Of a stretch of DNA of 64,000 nt, positions 54,929 to 63,915 are shown piece by piece. Each line of letters opens with the position of its first letter. Within the stretch, counting starts at the first letter, position 1. Source of the stretch: an uncultured Verrucomicrobia subdivision 3 bacterium (GTDB lineage Bacteria; Verrucomicrobiota; Verrucomicrobiia; Limisphaerales; UBA11358); assembly GCA_903875465.1 (NCBI GenBank), contig CAIQWB010000025.1, forward strand, positions 40,751 through 104,750. The letters are read 5' to 3'. The notes beneath the pieces are model-generated. The model did no database searches and was not told the origin of the DNA. It saw only the letters and a program-made list of their open reading frames with translations. The position numbers were made by a program, and so were the translations under genes.

Positions 54929-56557
54929 TTATTCGCTGCTGCCTTTGCGGTAGTTAATGCCTTGCTCATCCAGGCGGGAGAATTCCGCCGGCAAGCGTTG
55001 CTGAAAGCCGGTCCAATCCCGGGCGTCGCGCGGCGACCACAGAGCCTCGCTCAGGGCACAAATGCGGGGAAACACCATGTATTGAACGTGCTTGAAATTG
55101 GCGACATATTCCGTCCACAAGTTGGCCTGGCCACCGAGGATGTGGGATTGAAATTTCGCCGGGAGCCGGGCGGGCAAGGGTTCGAAGGCATACACCTGGC
55201 TCAGCGGCAGATAGCCACCGATGGCATGGGGTTCCGCAGTGTGATTGGTGGATTGATAATGGTCGAAGTAACTGTACTTGGTGGGGGACATGACCACATT
55301 GTGGCCATTAGTCGCAGCCTCCACGGCGCCACCGATCCAGTCCATAACCGCGGCGCTGGGGGCCAGGCCGCCCTCACGAATTTCGCTCCAACCAATGAGG
55401 TGGTGGCCATGGGCATCGACGATTTTTTCAATGCGGCGGATAAAATAACTTTGCAATTCATGCTCGTCCTTCAGCCCCTCGGACTTCATGCGGGCCTGGC
55501 ACAATTCGCACTTGCGCCAGTTGTCCTTGGGCACTTCATCACCGCCGATGTGGATGTACTGGCCGGGAAACAGATCCATGACCTCATCCAGCACATCGGT
55601 CAAGAAAGCAAAGGTCTCCTCCTTGCCCGCGCAATAAACGCCGTGGAAAACGCCGCCGGTGGCATCGATGGAGTAAGGCCCGCCGGAGCAACTGTTCTCC
55701 GGATACGCGGAGAGGGAGGCGATGGAGTGCCCGGGCATTTCAATTTCCGGCACGATGGTGATATGGAGGGACTGGGCGTAAGCGACGACTTCGCGAATAT
55801 CCTTTTGGGTGTAAAAGCCACCATAGCGGCCGTCCTTGCCATAGGAGGTGGTGGATTGGGGATCGAGTTTAAAGCCCACCCCGGACCGCCAGGCACCGAC
55901 TTCAGTGAGGCGCGGATATTTTTTGATTTCAATCCGCCAGCCCTGGTCATCCACCAAGTGCCAATGGAAGGTATTCAATTTTTGTTGCGCCATCAGGTCA
56001 AGCAGTTGCTCGACCTCGGTCTTGGTGTAAAAGTGACGGCTGACATCGAGCATCAAGCCGCGCCAGGCGAAACGGGGCTGGTCTTCGATTTGCACGCCGG
56101 GCACCTGCCAGTCCACGCCGGTGACGAGGTTGGTGGCATAGATTTGCGGGGGCAGCAATTGCAACAAGGTTTGGACGCCATAGAAAACCCCGGCGTCGTC
56201 CGCCCCTTCAATGGTAATGGCATCCGCCGTGACGGTGAGGGCATAACCCTCGGCGCGGAGATGGGGGTTGGCGGTGGTCAAGCGGAGGAAAATGGCGCCT
56301 TGGGCGGAGGGATTGGTCGGGTGCGATTTAACCTTAAAGGCAAAGCCGGTGGCGGGTTTGAGGTGGGCGGCGAGATAACGAGCGGAATCCCGCGTGGCGG
56401 CCTCGGCGATAATCTGGGTTTGCGGGGACAAGCGGAAGGCTCCCTCCCGGGCGATCACCGTTTGCGGCAGCGGAATAATGGCAGGCAGCGGAGCGGCACC
56501 CGCGAGCGGGGCGACCAGCAGCACCAGGGAGGCCAGGCGGAGGAAAGTCAGTTTCAT
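54929..56557 (-). CDS. Beta-N-acetylhexosaminidase, GH20, exported
   Basis: 542 aa from ATG 56557 (a TTG start three codons upstream is possible). Signal peptide about 1-21. The N-terminal GH20b domain spans about 25-150. The catalytic barrel has 'RGLMLDVSRHFYTKTEVEQL', 'WHLVDDQGWRIEIK' and 'YIHIGGDEVPKDNW', where the Asp-Glu pair (about 340-341) is the substrate-assisted catalytic dyad. It releases terminal GlcNAc or GalNAc. It is the fifth gene before the operon's end-half, 37 bp after nagB. Confidence 0.94.
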   Translation of the reverse strand: MKLTFLRLASLVLLVAPLAGAAPLPAIIPLPQTVIAREGAFRLSPQTQIIAEAATRDSARYLAAHLKPATGFAFKVKSHPTNPSAQGAIFLRLTTANPHLRAEGYALTVTADAITIEGADDAGVFYGVQTLLQLLPPQIYATNLVTGVDWQVPGVQIEDQPRFAWRGLMLDVSRHFYTKTEVEQLLDLMAQQKLNTFHWHLVDDQGWRIEIKKYPRLTEVGAWRSGVGFKLDPQSTTSYGKDGRYGGFYTQKDIREVVAYAQSLHITIVPEIEMPGHSIASLSAYPENSCSGGPYSIDATGGVFHGVYCAGKEETFAFLTDVLDEVMDLFPGQYIHIGGDEVPKDNWRKCELCQARMKSEGLKDEHELQSYFIRRIEKIVDAHGHHLIGWSEIREGGLAPSAAVMDWIGGAVEAATNGHNVVMSPTKYSYFDHYQSTNHTAEPHAIGGYLPLSQVYAFEPLPARLPAKFQSHILGGQANLWTEYVANFKHVQYMVFPRICALSEALWSPRDARDWTGFQQRLPAEFSRLDEQGINYRKGSSE

Positions 56558-56594
56558 GAGGTTCAATTAAGGGGTTGGGATTTAAAAGGGAAGG

Positions 56595-57377
56595 TTACAG
56601 GCGCTGCCATTCCGGCTTGTTTTCATAGACCCAGCGGTAATAGGCGGCGCGCTGGAGACTGGTGGCAGCCGGTTCATCCAGAAACACTTTGACCACGCGA
56701 TGCATTTGCAGCATGGAAGCGGGGTTCATGGCGGAGAGGGGGCCTTCCACGGCCGCGGCGATGGCCGCGGCCTTGGCCGGACCAAAGGCCAGCAGCAAGC
56801 ATTCCCGAGCGTCCATCACGGTACCCACCCCCATGGTAATCACATGGTGCGGGACATTGGCCTCGCTCCCGAAAAAGCGCGCGTTGTCCCGGCGGGTTTG
56901 CTCGGTGAGGGTTTTGATACGGGTGCGGGAGGTCAGGGAAGAAGTGGGTTCATTGAAGCCCACGTGCCCATCCGTGCCAATGCCCAGCACTTGCAAATCA
57001 ATGCCACCGACGGCGCGAATCTGGTCCTCGTAACGCTCACAGAAAGCCGGGATGTCGGACGCCAGCCCATCGGGGATGCGGATGTTTTGCGGGTCAATGT
57101 TGATGTGGGAAAACAGGTTCACCCACATGAAACTGTGATACGACTGGGGGTGATCGGGCGCCAGGCCGATGTACTCATCGAGGTTGAACGTGCGCACGTG
57201 GCGAAAATCCAGCTCGCCGGCCTGGTGCAGGCGGATCAATTCGCGATACAACAAGAGAGGGGTGCTGCCGGTGGCCAGCCCGAGGACGGCATCCGGCCTG
57301 GCGCGCACCAGGCGGGCAATGACGCGGGCCGCCAGGCGGCTGGCGGCTGCGGGATCAGGTTGAATGATGATTTCCAT
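56595..57377 (-). CDS. nagB: Glucosamine-6-phosphate deaminase
   Basis: 260 aa. Converts glucosamine-6-phosphate to fructose-6-phosphate and ammonia. Motifs: 'LGLATGSTPLLLYRELI' (phosphate loop), Asp67 in 'FNLDEYIGL', and Asp136, His138 and Glu143 in 'GIGTDGHVGFNEP'. These match the catalytic set of the E. coli enzyme. Neighbours are the GH20 gene and a sugar isomerase-like gene. Confidence 0.95.
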   Translation of the reverse strand: MEIIIQPDPAAASRLAARVIARLVRARPDAVLGLATGSTPLLLYRELIRLHQAGELDFRHVRTFNLDEYIGLAPDHPQSYHSFMWVNLFSHINIDPQNIRIPDGLASDIPAFCERYEDQIRAVGGIDLQVLGIGTDGHVGFNEPTSSLTSRTRIKTLTEQTRRDNARFFGSEANVPHHVITMGVGTVMDARECLLLAFGPAKAAAIAAAVEGPLSAMNPASMLQMHRVVKVFLDEPAATSLQRAAYYRWVYENKPEWQRL

Positions 57378-57395
57378 GGCAAGTGAGCCGGTGGT

Positions 57396-58268
57396 TTATT
57401 TGGGCGAATAATGACGGACAAAATCAAGGCACTGTTGCACGGCGGCCAAATTATTCAGCTCGTCGTATTCATATTCAACATCAATGTGGCCTTTAAAGCC
57501 CTCGGCCTTCAATTCGTCCAGAATCGCGGTGATCTGACCGGTGCCGGTGCCGTAGAAGGTGTCATGACCGTCGGGTCCCGGCTGGGTGCGATCCTTGAGG
57601 TGGAGGCTGATGACGCGGCCCTGCATGATTTTCAGGCAGGCCAGCGGGTCCATGTTCAAGGTCTGCCAATGGCCGGTGTCGGCGCAGGCGCCAATGCGCG
57701 GGTCGCGGTCCTTGATTTGGGCGTAAACGAACTGCGGGTCCCAATTCCGGTAGCTGGGGTCCCTGGGTTGTTTGGGGTGGTCGTGAATGCCCACGTGCAG
57801 GTCATATTCCTTGACCAACTTCTCGATGAGGTCCAGGTCGCGGATGGCATCCACGGTATCGGTGGTGATGCCGTAAAACCCCATTTTTTTGGCGAATTCA
57901 AAGATCTGGCGCCAGTCCGCCGCATTGGTGCCGACAACCACGCCGTAGCTCACGGCGCGAACACCATATTTGGCCAGCTCGGCTTGGAGTTTCGCGATAT
58001 TCTCGGCAGACAGGTAATGGTTGAGTTTGAGGTTGGGCTCGGCCGGACTGAATTTCTGATCGGGGTAAAGCTCAATGGTTTTGCCCCCGGCGGCGGCAGT
58101 TTTTTCAATGGCTTCAAATGCGGTGAATTTGTGAAAAGTCCAAGCCTGGCTACCCATGGCAAAGGCACCCACTTTGCACTCGTCAGGAAGCACCGGTTCA
58201 GCCGCAGTAGGAACCACCAGGGCGGCGGTCAAACTGGCCGTGAGGAGCAGGCATCGCATCAGTTTCAT
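57396..58268 (-). CDS. Exported sugar phosphate isomerase/epimerase-like TIM-barrel protein
   Basis: 290 aa with signal peptide (1-~22). Xylose-isomerase-like fold: 'GSQAWTFHKFTAFEAIEKTA', 'TIELYPDQKF', 'HVGIHDHPKQPRDPS', 'GACADTGHWQTLNMDPLACL', 'HLKDRTQPGPDGHDTFYGTG' and 'HIDVEYEYDEL'. The metal-binding Glu, Asp and His residues are present. Its substrate is unknown; being exported, it may act on sugars in the periplasm. It lies 18 bp before nagB. Confidence 0.85.
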   Translation of the reverse strand: MKLMRCLLLTASLTAALVVPTAAEPVLPDECKVGAFAMGSQAWTFHKFTAFEAIEKTAAAGGKTIELYPDQKFSPAEPNLKLNHYLSAENIAKLQAELAKYGVRAVSYGVVVGTNAADWRQIFEFAKKMGFYGITTDTVDAIRDLDLIEKLVKEYDLHVGIHDHPKQPRDPSYRNWDPQFVYAQIKDRDPRIGACADTGHWQTLNMDPLACLKIMQGRVISLHLKDRTQPGPDGHDTFYGTGTGQITAILDELKAEGFKGHIDVEYEYDELNNLAAVQQCLDFVRHYSPK

Positions 58269-58323
58269 AAGCGTTGGCAGTTGATTATCACGTGATTACC
58301 CGGGGTTGGCAATTAAAAGGATA

Positions 58324-59877
58324 TTAGTTGAGGCGGTTCGTGGACGCGCCGGCATAGGCTTGGAGAAACACGGCTTGGGCATCATAACCGAGTTGGGCCG
58401 GTGGGTTGGTGCGACCCGACCAGGCATAATCGGCGGCCAGAATATAGGCGGCAAACTGGTTGATTTCGCGGGTCAGCTCCCGCTCGTCGGGAAAAAAGCC
58501 AGCCCAGGTGGACTGCAGCAAGCCACCGGAGCCGCTGGCCAGGGCGGCCTGGGAAAAGCGGTAAATATTCACGGGTTCCGACCAGGTGGTGGCGATGGTG
58601 GGGAAACCAGCCTGGTGCAGCGCGTCCAAACTACGCCGGTCGGCATCCCAGACATAATGCCAGTCGGCAATGGTGATGGTTTTGGCCAGGCCGGCGCGCC
58701 GCCCGGTGGCTTCCAGAGTGGTTTTCGCACTGGTGGCATCCGCCGCCTCACCCGGACCCAGCAACATGTCGCCCCAGATCAGGGTGCCAACGCCACGGGC
58801 AGCCAGCCAGTCCGCCCAGTGATTGGCGCTCTCGGTCATCAAGGTGGTGGCCGGGGCAGCGCGGCAAAAGGGGCAATCGGGATTGGGAAAACGCCCGCGC
58901 AGGGTAATTTCATCGAAACCGAGATGAAAGGTTTGGGGATGAAAGACTTCCAGACATTCGGTCAGCACCGATTCGAGGAAGGCCACGGTTTGGGGGTTGC
59001 GCACGCAGCAGGCATAGGGCGTTTGCGGGTCTTCGATCAGATTGGTGTTTTGTCCATGGCGGAACATCCACTCGGCGTGGCCGGGCAGATTCACCAAGGG
59101 GATGGGTTCCAGAAACCGCTGGCGGCACGCCGCCACGAGCTGGCGCAACGCGGGTTTGCTGATGGAATTGCGCATGGCAATTTCCGGGTGACTGTCCCAA
59201 CGCGCCGCCTCGCACTGAATGACGCAGTGATTGAATTTGAAGGCGGAAAAGACGTGATCAATCAGGCGCTGGTCCATCGCCGCCCCGGAAGCGCTGGGGA
59301 ACCAATGGACGCCGCGAAAGGTCAAGGAGGGCCAGTCGGCCACGACCACGGCCGGGCAATGGAAGTGATTGTCGCCCGAAGAGCGGAGTTGGGCCAGGGT
59401 TTGCAGACCGTAAAAAGCGCCTTGAGCGGTGGCGGACTGAATGCGCAATTGATTGGTGTGGACGGAGAGAAAATAACCCTCCGCATTGGTGGCCCAGGCG
59501 GGGGTATGGGGGCCCGTTGGGAAGGTGGCCGACGCGGGAATCCCTAATTGCAACCGAAAATCCGAAGCTGCATTGGTAATGAAAGTGCCATTTGGGGAGC
59601 CAAAGATTTCACTGGCAGCCTGCCACAAGCGGGCATCCGGAGCGGGAGCCTGGAGAATCCAAGGAGAGTTATGCGACCAAACCAGGTCGCCGGTGCCCGG
59701 CACCAGCGATTTAGGCTGGGGAATCACCCGCAGCGGAGAAGGAGGCAGGTCCGGGGGAGCCGACCGCACGCGGCAGGGAGGCACGAACACACTGACCGCA
59801 AGGAGGACCAGGCTGGCCCGGCAACCCCACCCCCGCAGGCGAAACAGCCGTGATATAGGCCAGCCAGCACCAGTCAT
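58324..59877 (-). CDS. Exported GH20-like hydrolase, divergent
   Basis: 517 aa from ATG 59877 (a longer frame starts inside the terminator stem and is unlikely). Signal peptide about 14-38 ('ASLVLLAVSVF'). GH20b-like N-terminus, then a catalytic-barrel pattern: 'WPSLTFRGVHWFPSASG', 'PIPLVNLPGHAEWMF', and 'HLGFDEITLRG' where the Asp-Glu pair (322-323) matches the GH20 dyad. The surrounding sequence is far from the second GH20 enzyme in this operon, so the substrate may differ. It is the first gene of the ten-gene minus-strand operon. Confidence 0.75.
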   Translation of the reverse strand: MTGAGWPISRLFRLRGWGCRASLVLLAVSVFVPPCRVRSAPPDLPPSPLRVIPQPKSLVPGTGDLVWSHNSPWILQAPAPDARLWQAASEIFGSPNGTFITNAASDFRLQLGIPASATFPTGPHTPAWATNAEGYFLSVHTNQLRIQSATAQGAFYGLQTLAQLRSSGDNHFHCPAVVVADWPSLTFRGVHWFPSASGAAMDQRLIDHVFSAFKFNHCVIQCEAARWDSHPEIAMRNSISKPALRQLVAACRQRFLEPIPLVNLPGHAEWMFRHGQNTNLIEDPQTPYACCVRNPQTVAFLESVLTECLEVFHPQTFHLGFDEITLRGRFPNPDCPFCRAAPATTLMTESANHWADWLAARGVGTLIWGDMLLGPGEAADATSAKTTLEATGRRAGLAKTITIADWHYVWDADRRSLDALHQAGFPTIATTWSEPVNIYRFSQAALASGSGGLLQSTWAGFFPDERELTREINQFAAYILAADYAWSGRTNPPAQLGYDAQAVFLQAYAGASTNRLN

Positions 59878-59917
59878 AATGAACGAATCCAAGGCAACGG
59901 AGGGATGACCCGGTTTC

Positions 59918-59953
59918 AAAAACGCCCCCGCCAAGGATGAGTTGGCGGGGGCG
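59918..59953 (-). terminator. Strong intrinsic terminator
   Basis: Minus strand: 12-bp perfect stem (59953-59942 with 59934-59923; CGCCCCCGCCAA/TTGGCGGGGGCG), loop of 7 nt, then TTTTT (59922-59918). It follows the stop of the Ig-like protein gene by 25 bp and isolates the amino-sugar operon, whose first ATG is only ~40 bp further on. Confidence 0.85.
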
Positions 59954-59978
59954 GTCGATTCACCGGCAAGACCCAGGT

Positions 59979-62705
59979 TTACTGGGCGACCACACGATAA
60001 AACAACGAGTTCGTGGGCGTGATTGAGTTTGTGTAGGACAAAGTGCCGGAGGCCCCAACGGTCACGGGTGCCCCCACATTCGGCCAGGGTGGATTGCCGG
60101 AGGCAGGCAGGGCGTTGGTGGCCTGCAACTGGTAAGTGTGGCCAATGACGGTTTGCCAGGTCAGGATTTGCTGGTTACCCGTGGTGGTGCTCAAAATGTT
60201 GAACGGCAGCAAGGGGATGCTGTACTTCAACGCGATGATGCCGTTGTTAGCATCCAGGGAGAAGATGTAGGGATACTTAATGGTGGTGGCGGCATTCCCG
60301 TTGATGTTGGGATTATACGACGGGAAGAAGTCTTGATAATAGGACTCCGGCGGGAAACCGAGGCTGGGAATTTGGAACAGTTCCAAATCATTGGGCACGT
60401 CGGCGGTGTTGACCCCGGCCAGGATGTTATTGGAGATATCCAGGCCGATGCCGCAGATGGAGGAGAGTGACCCCTGACCCGCCGTGGTGGCAAAGCTTTG
60501 AATGACCCAGCCAATGCCGGTATTCAAATCATATTGCACCTGGCGCAAATTGTAGCCCGGACTCTTGGCCCAGAAGGTATTGCTGGAACCCCAGGCCACA
60601 CCCAAGTAAGCGAAGCCGTCCGGGGCATTGGTGACGCTAATGGTGGTGGCGTTGAAACTGACGCCGTCCTGGGTGGTAAGAATGGCCACGTTGGTGCCCG
60701 TGCCCGTACCGAAAGCCAGCACGCCGCTGCTGTACAAGGAAACATAAGTACCCAGCAAAATCTCGGTGTTGGTGCCACCGCCGCGCACGGCCATACTGTC
60801 ACCCCAACGGTCTTGCGAGCTGACGCCGGGATTGAGCGGTTGATTCGCGCCGGGATCGCCAACGAAGGCCAGTTCAAAGGTGTTGCCCGGATTCACGGTC
60901 ACACCATCCGGGAGGAGGGCATTGGTGACGGAATCGAAACGCACCAGGCAGAAATCACTCGTGCCGGGCACAGCGGTGAAGCTCGTGGGATTGTAGGAAG
61001 AAACATTGCAGCAATAGACGACGCCGTCATCCGCCACGCCCACCTGGCCGAGGGGGAAAAGACTGCCGCCCGGGAGGCCGGTCTGCGGGGTGGTGATCAA
61101 AAATTTCAGACTGCCATTGGTGGCGTCGAGCGCATAAATCTGGGCGGCCGCATGTTCCGCCACGAGGACGCTCATGGTGATGGGGTCAAAGGCCAGGCCG
61201 CGAGTGTTATAACCGGTGTCCAGATACGGCTGGGAATTATCCGCCGGCAAACTCCAGAGATTGGTGACAAACGCGCTGACCAGCGGCGTATTCACGCTCA
61301 ATTGCACCGGGGCGGAGATGGCCACGCCCGCCTTGTTGCTGACAATCACATCGTACCAACCGGAGGCCGCCACGGTCAGGTTGCTGATGGTGTAGGAACT
61401 GCTGGTGGTGGCCAGAATGGTGGTGGCGGTGGCTTGGTTGCTCACAGAGTTGAATTGCCAGTAATAAGTGAGGGGCGCGGTGCCAGCGGCGGTGACGCTA
61501 AATTTGTAAGGACCGTAATTGGTATAGACCGAATTGCCCACGGGGGCGCTGGTGATCACCGGGGCAACCGCCGCCGGGACGAAGGTCAGCCGGAAGGCAA
61601 ACACGCCGTTGTTGGAGTCCAGCACATAGAGCGCGTTGGTTTTACCCGCGCCGCCCAGCGCCACCCCGCCGGTAAAATTGCCGTTGGCATTGGCATGAGG
61701 CGTGTTGGTCGTGCCCAAGCTGCTGACGGAGGGGAACGTCGAGATATTGTACAGTCCGAGGGCCGTGGAACCGGCACTGCTCAAAATCTGGCCATAATCG
61801 GCCAGCAAACTGGCCGCCGGGCTGTAGGAAAACAAGTAAACATCACTACCGGAGCCGCTGGGCAACGCGGTGCTGGAAGAAGTTACGGAAGCGGTTACGA
61901 GGTTGCCCTGGGAGGCAAAATTGGCCGGGAAGCTAATCAAATAAGTGGTGGTGCCCGTGCCCGGACGAAACAGAAAGCTCGTGCTATTCACAAAGGCCAC
62001 ACCGTGCTGGGGACCGCCGTCGGAGAACGCGGCCGGCAAGCCAGTGACGGCCAGCACCGTGGGTGTGAAATTCTGGCCGTCAGTGGTGCTGAACAGCAGG
62101 AAATTCGTGGTCGAGTGGGTGGTGGTGCCCGCGTTAATGGGCAGCAAAATCAGGGTGTTCACGCCCGAACCATAAATGGCAAAGCTATCACCCACGCGCT
62201 GGCCCTGCACATAACCGGCCAAGGAAGTGGCGTCGCCGCTCGTCAGGGTGTAGCATACCCGCTGGGTGGCCAGATAGTTAGTCCAGGCATAAATTTTGAA
62301 GCCCGTGGCCCCGACCCCGTTCGCCAGCGGCAGGGCATAAATAACCCCGTCATCCGCCACGCCAACGTTGTAAGGAGCGATGGTAATGCCGGGCAAATTA
62401 TTGGCCACGACGGCACCGGAAGTTCCATCCAGCACGGAAATGGATCCGGGCGTGGAATTACGGCTGGCGACATAAACCTGGTTGGACAGCACGTTGTAGG
62501 CCAGACCGCGGTTGTTACTATTATTAGCGATGTTCGCAATGCCATTGGTGGCATACCACAGCGGGGTGATGGTGTAGCTTTGGGCTCCGGCCAGGGTGGC
62601 CAGGGCGAGGAACGCGCCCAGTGTCAAGAGGTTCGCCCCAGCCTGCCCGAGGCGGCTAAGCCAGCGACCGGCGCTCGCATGGGTTTTGGTTTGGTTAGGA
62701 GTCAT
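59979..62705 (-). CDS. Large secreted protein with Ig-like domain between two propeller-like halves
   Basis: 908 aa from ATG 62705, with signal peptide (cleavage near residue 42, 'LLTLGAFLALATLAGA'). The two halves (about 45-400 and 490-800) repeat phrases such as 'NRGLAYNVLSNQVYVASRNS' and 'GVADDGVIY'/'GVADDGVVY', as in beta-propeller or NHL-like repeats. Between them lies an Ig-like domain ('YKFSVTAAGTAPLTYYWQF', 'GWYDVIVSNKAGVAISAPV'). The end 'PTNSLFYRVVAQ' is the C-terminal style of verrucomicrobial exported proteins. Function unknown; probably cell-surface or extracellular. Confidence 0.75.
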   Translation of the reverse strand: MTPNQTKTHASAGRWLSRLGQAGANLLTLGAFLALATLAGAQSYTITPLWYATNGIANIANNSNNRGLAYNVLSNQVYVASRNSTPGSISVLDGTSGAVVANNLPGITIAPYNVGVADDGVIYALPLANGVGATGFKIYAWTNYLATQRVCYTLTSGDATSLAGYVQGQRVGDSFAIYGSGVNTLILLPINAGTTTHSTTNFLLFSTTDGQNFTPTVLAVTGLPAAFSDGGPQHGVAFVNSTSFLFRPGTGTTTYLISFPANFASQGNLVTASVTSSSTALPSGSGSDVYLFSYSPAASLLADYGQILSSAGSTALGLYNISTFPSVSSLGTTNTPHANANGNFTGGVALGGAGKTNALYVLDSNNGVFAFRLTFVPAAVAPVITSAPVGNSVYTNYGPYKFSVTAAGTAPLTYYWQFNSVSNQATATTILATTSSSYTISNLTVAASGWYDVIVSNKAGVAISAPVQLSVNTPLVSAFVTNLWSLPADNSQPYLDTGYNTRGLAFDPITMSVLVAEHAAAQIYALDATNGSLKFLITTPQTGLPGGSLFPLGQVGVADDGVVYCCNVSSYNPTSFTAVPGTSDFCLVRFDSVTNALLPDGVTVNPGNTFELAFVGDPGANQPLNPGVSSQDRWGDSMAVRGGGTNTEILLGTYVSLYSSGVLAFGTGTGTNVAILTTQDGVSFNATTISVTNAPDGFAYLGVAWGSSNTFWAKSPGYNLRQVQYDLNTGIGWVIQSFATTAGQGSLSSICGIGLDISNNILAGVNTADVPNDLELFQIPSLGFPPESYYQDFFPSYNPNINGNAATTIKYPYIFSLDANNGIIALKYSIPLLPFNILSTTTGNQQILTWQTVIGHTYQLQATNALPASGNPPWPNVGAPVTVGASGTLSYTNSITPTNSLFYRVVAQ

Positions 62706-62826
62706 AGGTTTATCGTTGATAGTTAGGTTCGGGTTGATTGCGATTACTGACAGTGATTCACTTTTTTTATAAACGTCCAGGTCGGGTCCAACATGGCGAA
62801 TGGTGGCCTTCGCTAATGGTAAAATA

Positions 62827-63813
62827 TCAGGGGAGCGGCGTATTGGCCGCATAGTTGATCAAGGGGAAGGTGGTCTGCAAGCGGGCCAAATCCTTGTCGG
62901 AAGCGTCACTGGGCGCACCAAACCCAGAACCGGGCGACTGGGTGGGATTGGTGTCGGGAATGGCATTGTCGGCGGGAATATATCCCGAAACCCAGCGCCA
63001 GACTTCGGAATGGCCATCGGCAAAATTCATTAATCCGCTGGTGTTATTGTGGCGGTTCGTAGGGGTCTTGTAATAAGTATAGGAAGTCCCGGGATTGTAG
63101 CACGGGAACTCATTGTTATCGATGCTATTGGCGGAGGGTTCGATGAAAACAGAGGCATTGGCCGGTGCGGGATTAATAATGGAACCGAACTTGTAAAAGC
63201 TCCCGTTGCGGGGAACGGCCGTGCCGTTGTCATCGACCCAGTTCATGCCACAGCTGATGGAATAACTGCGGTCGCGCGGCACCCCGGGGGGGCCGTTCAC
63301 CAGTCCCTGATCCGCCGGGCAGCGGTAAATGGACAGGCTTTTGTTATAGGACCAAAGCGGGGCCGGACTGACAGCATAAGTGATGCTGGTCGCCCAATAT
63401 TGCAGGGCCAGCCCGGAGGACATGGAAACGGCGGAGCTTTCATAACGGGCGCTCCCGTTCCACGTGCCCAGCCCGAGATGGCTGCCGCCGGTTACCCAGG
63501 CAGCCTTGCCGGCGGCCTGGTTGCCATCGCTATGATTGTTGACGAGGATGTCATTGAAGTCCTGGGTGTACATGGTCCAACAGAGGCTCAATTGCTTGGT
63601 ATTGTTCAGGCAATTGGTGGTGTAAGCCTTGCCTTTGGCCTTGGCCAGGGCGGGGAGTAACATCGCGGCGAGAATGGCGATGATGGCGATGACCACCAGG
63701 AGTTCGATCAAGGTAAAGGCGCGGCGGCCGGGGCCGGGCAAATAATGCCGCGCTCCGCGCGGTGAACGTTCCCGCACTGTATATGCAATGCCTTGCGCGA
63801 ATAGATTTTCCAT
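62827..63813 (-). CDS. Prepilin-type (type II secretion G-like) exported protein
   Basis: 328 aa. The N-terminal prepilin motif '[18 protein letters not shown]' starts at residue 30, with Phe33 as mature +1 and Glu37 as the +5 Glu. The residue before the cleavage is Ala rather than the usual Gly. The body ('[20 protein letters not shown]', '[14 protein letters not shown]') is the large class of DUF1559-like proteins that is highly multiplied in Verrucomicrobia and Planctomycetes. It may form a pseudopilus or surface structure. The Ig-like protein gene follows 121 bp downstream and may be its partner. Confidence 0.85.
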   Translation of the reverse strand: MENLFAQGIAYTVRERSPRGARHYLPGPGRRAFTLIELLVVIAIIAILAAMLLPALAKAKGKAYTTNCLNNTKQLSLCWTMYTQDFNDILVNNHSDGNQAAGKAAWVTGGSHLGLGTWNGSARYESSAVSMSSGLALQYWATSITYAVSPAPLWSYNKSLSIYRCPADQGLVNGPPGVPRDRSYSISCGMNWVDDNGTAVPRNGSFYKFGSIINPAPANASVFIEPSANSIDNNEFPCYNPGTSYTYYKTPTNRHNNTSGLMNFADGHSEVWRWVSGYIPADNAIPDTNPTQSPGSGFGAPSDASDKDLARLQTTFPLINYAANTPLP

Positions 63814-63868
63814 ACGTTTTACGGGCTTTAGTACGATTTGATTCCTTATAGACAGTTTTAAAATTCCA

Positions 63869-63915
63869 ACCGAGCCCCCGGCGGGTCTTTTGCCGCTGAC
63901 CGGCGTTGGCTCGGT
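63869..63915 (-). other. Long inverted repeat upstream of the prepilin gene
   Basis: ACCGAGCC (63869-63876) pairs with GGCTCGGT (63908-63915) around a 31-nt centre that has its own small GCGG/CCGC stem. On the minus strand it is followed by a T-rich stretch (GGAATTTTAAAA) and then the prepilin gene. It could be the terminator of a gene outside the window or a leader structure. Confidence 0.5.

Noticed and set aside
53543..56692. Plus-strand frame of 1049 codons opposite ROK kinase and GH20
   Set aside because: Spans two genes with strong catalytic motifs on the other strand; composition is an artefact of high GC.
60498..62726. Plus-strand frame of 742 codons opposite the Ig-like protein
   Set aside because: Gly/Arg-rich and without domain; the minus-strand frame has a signal peptide and Ig domain.
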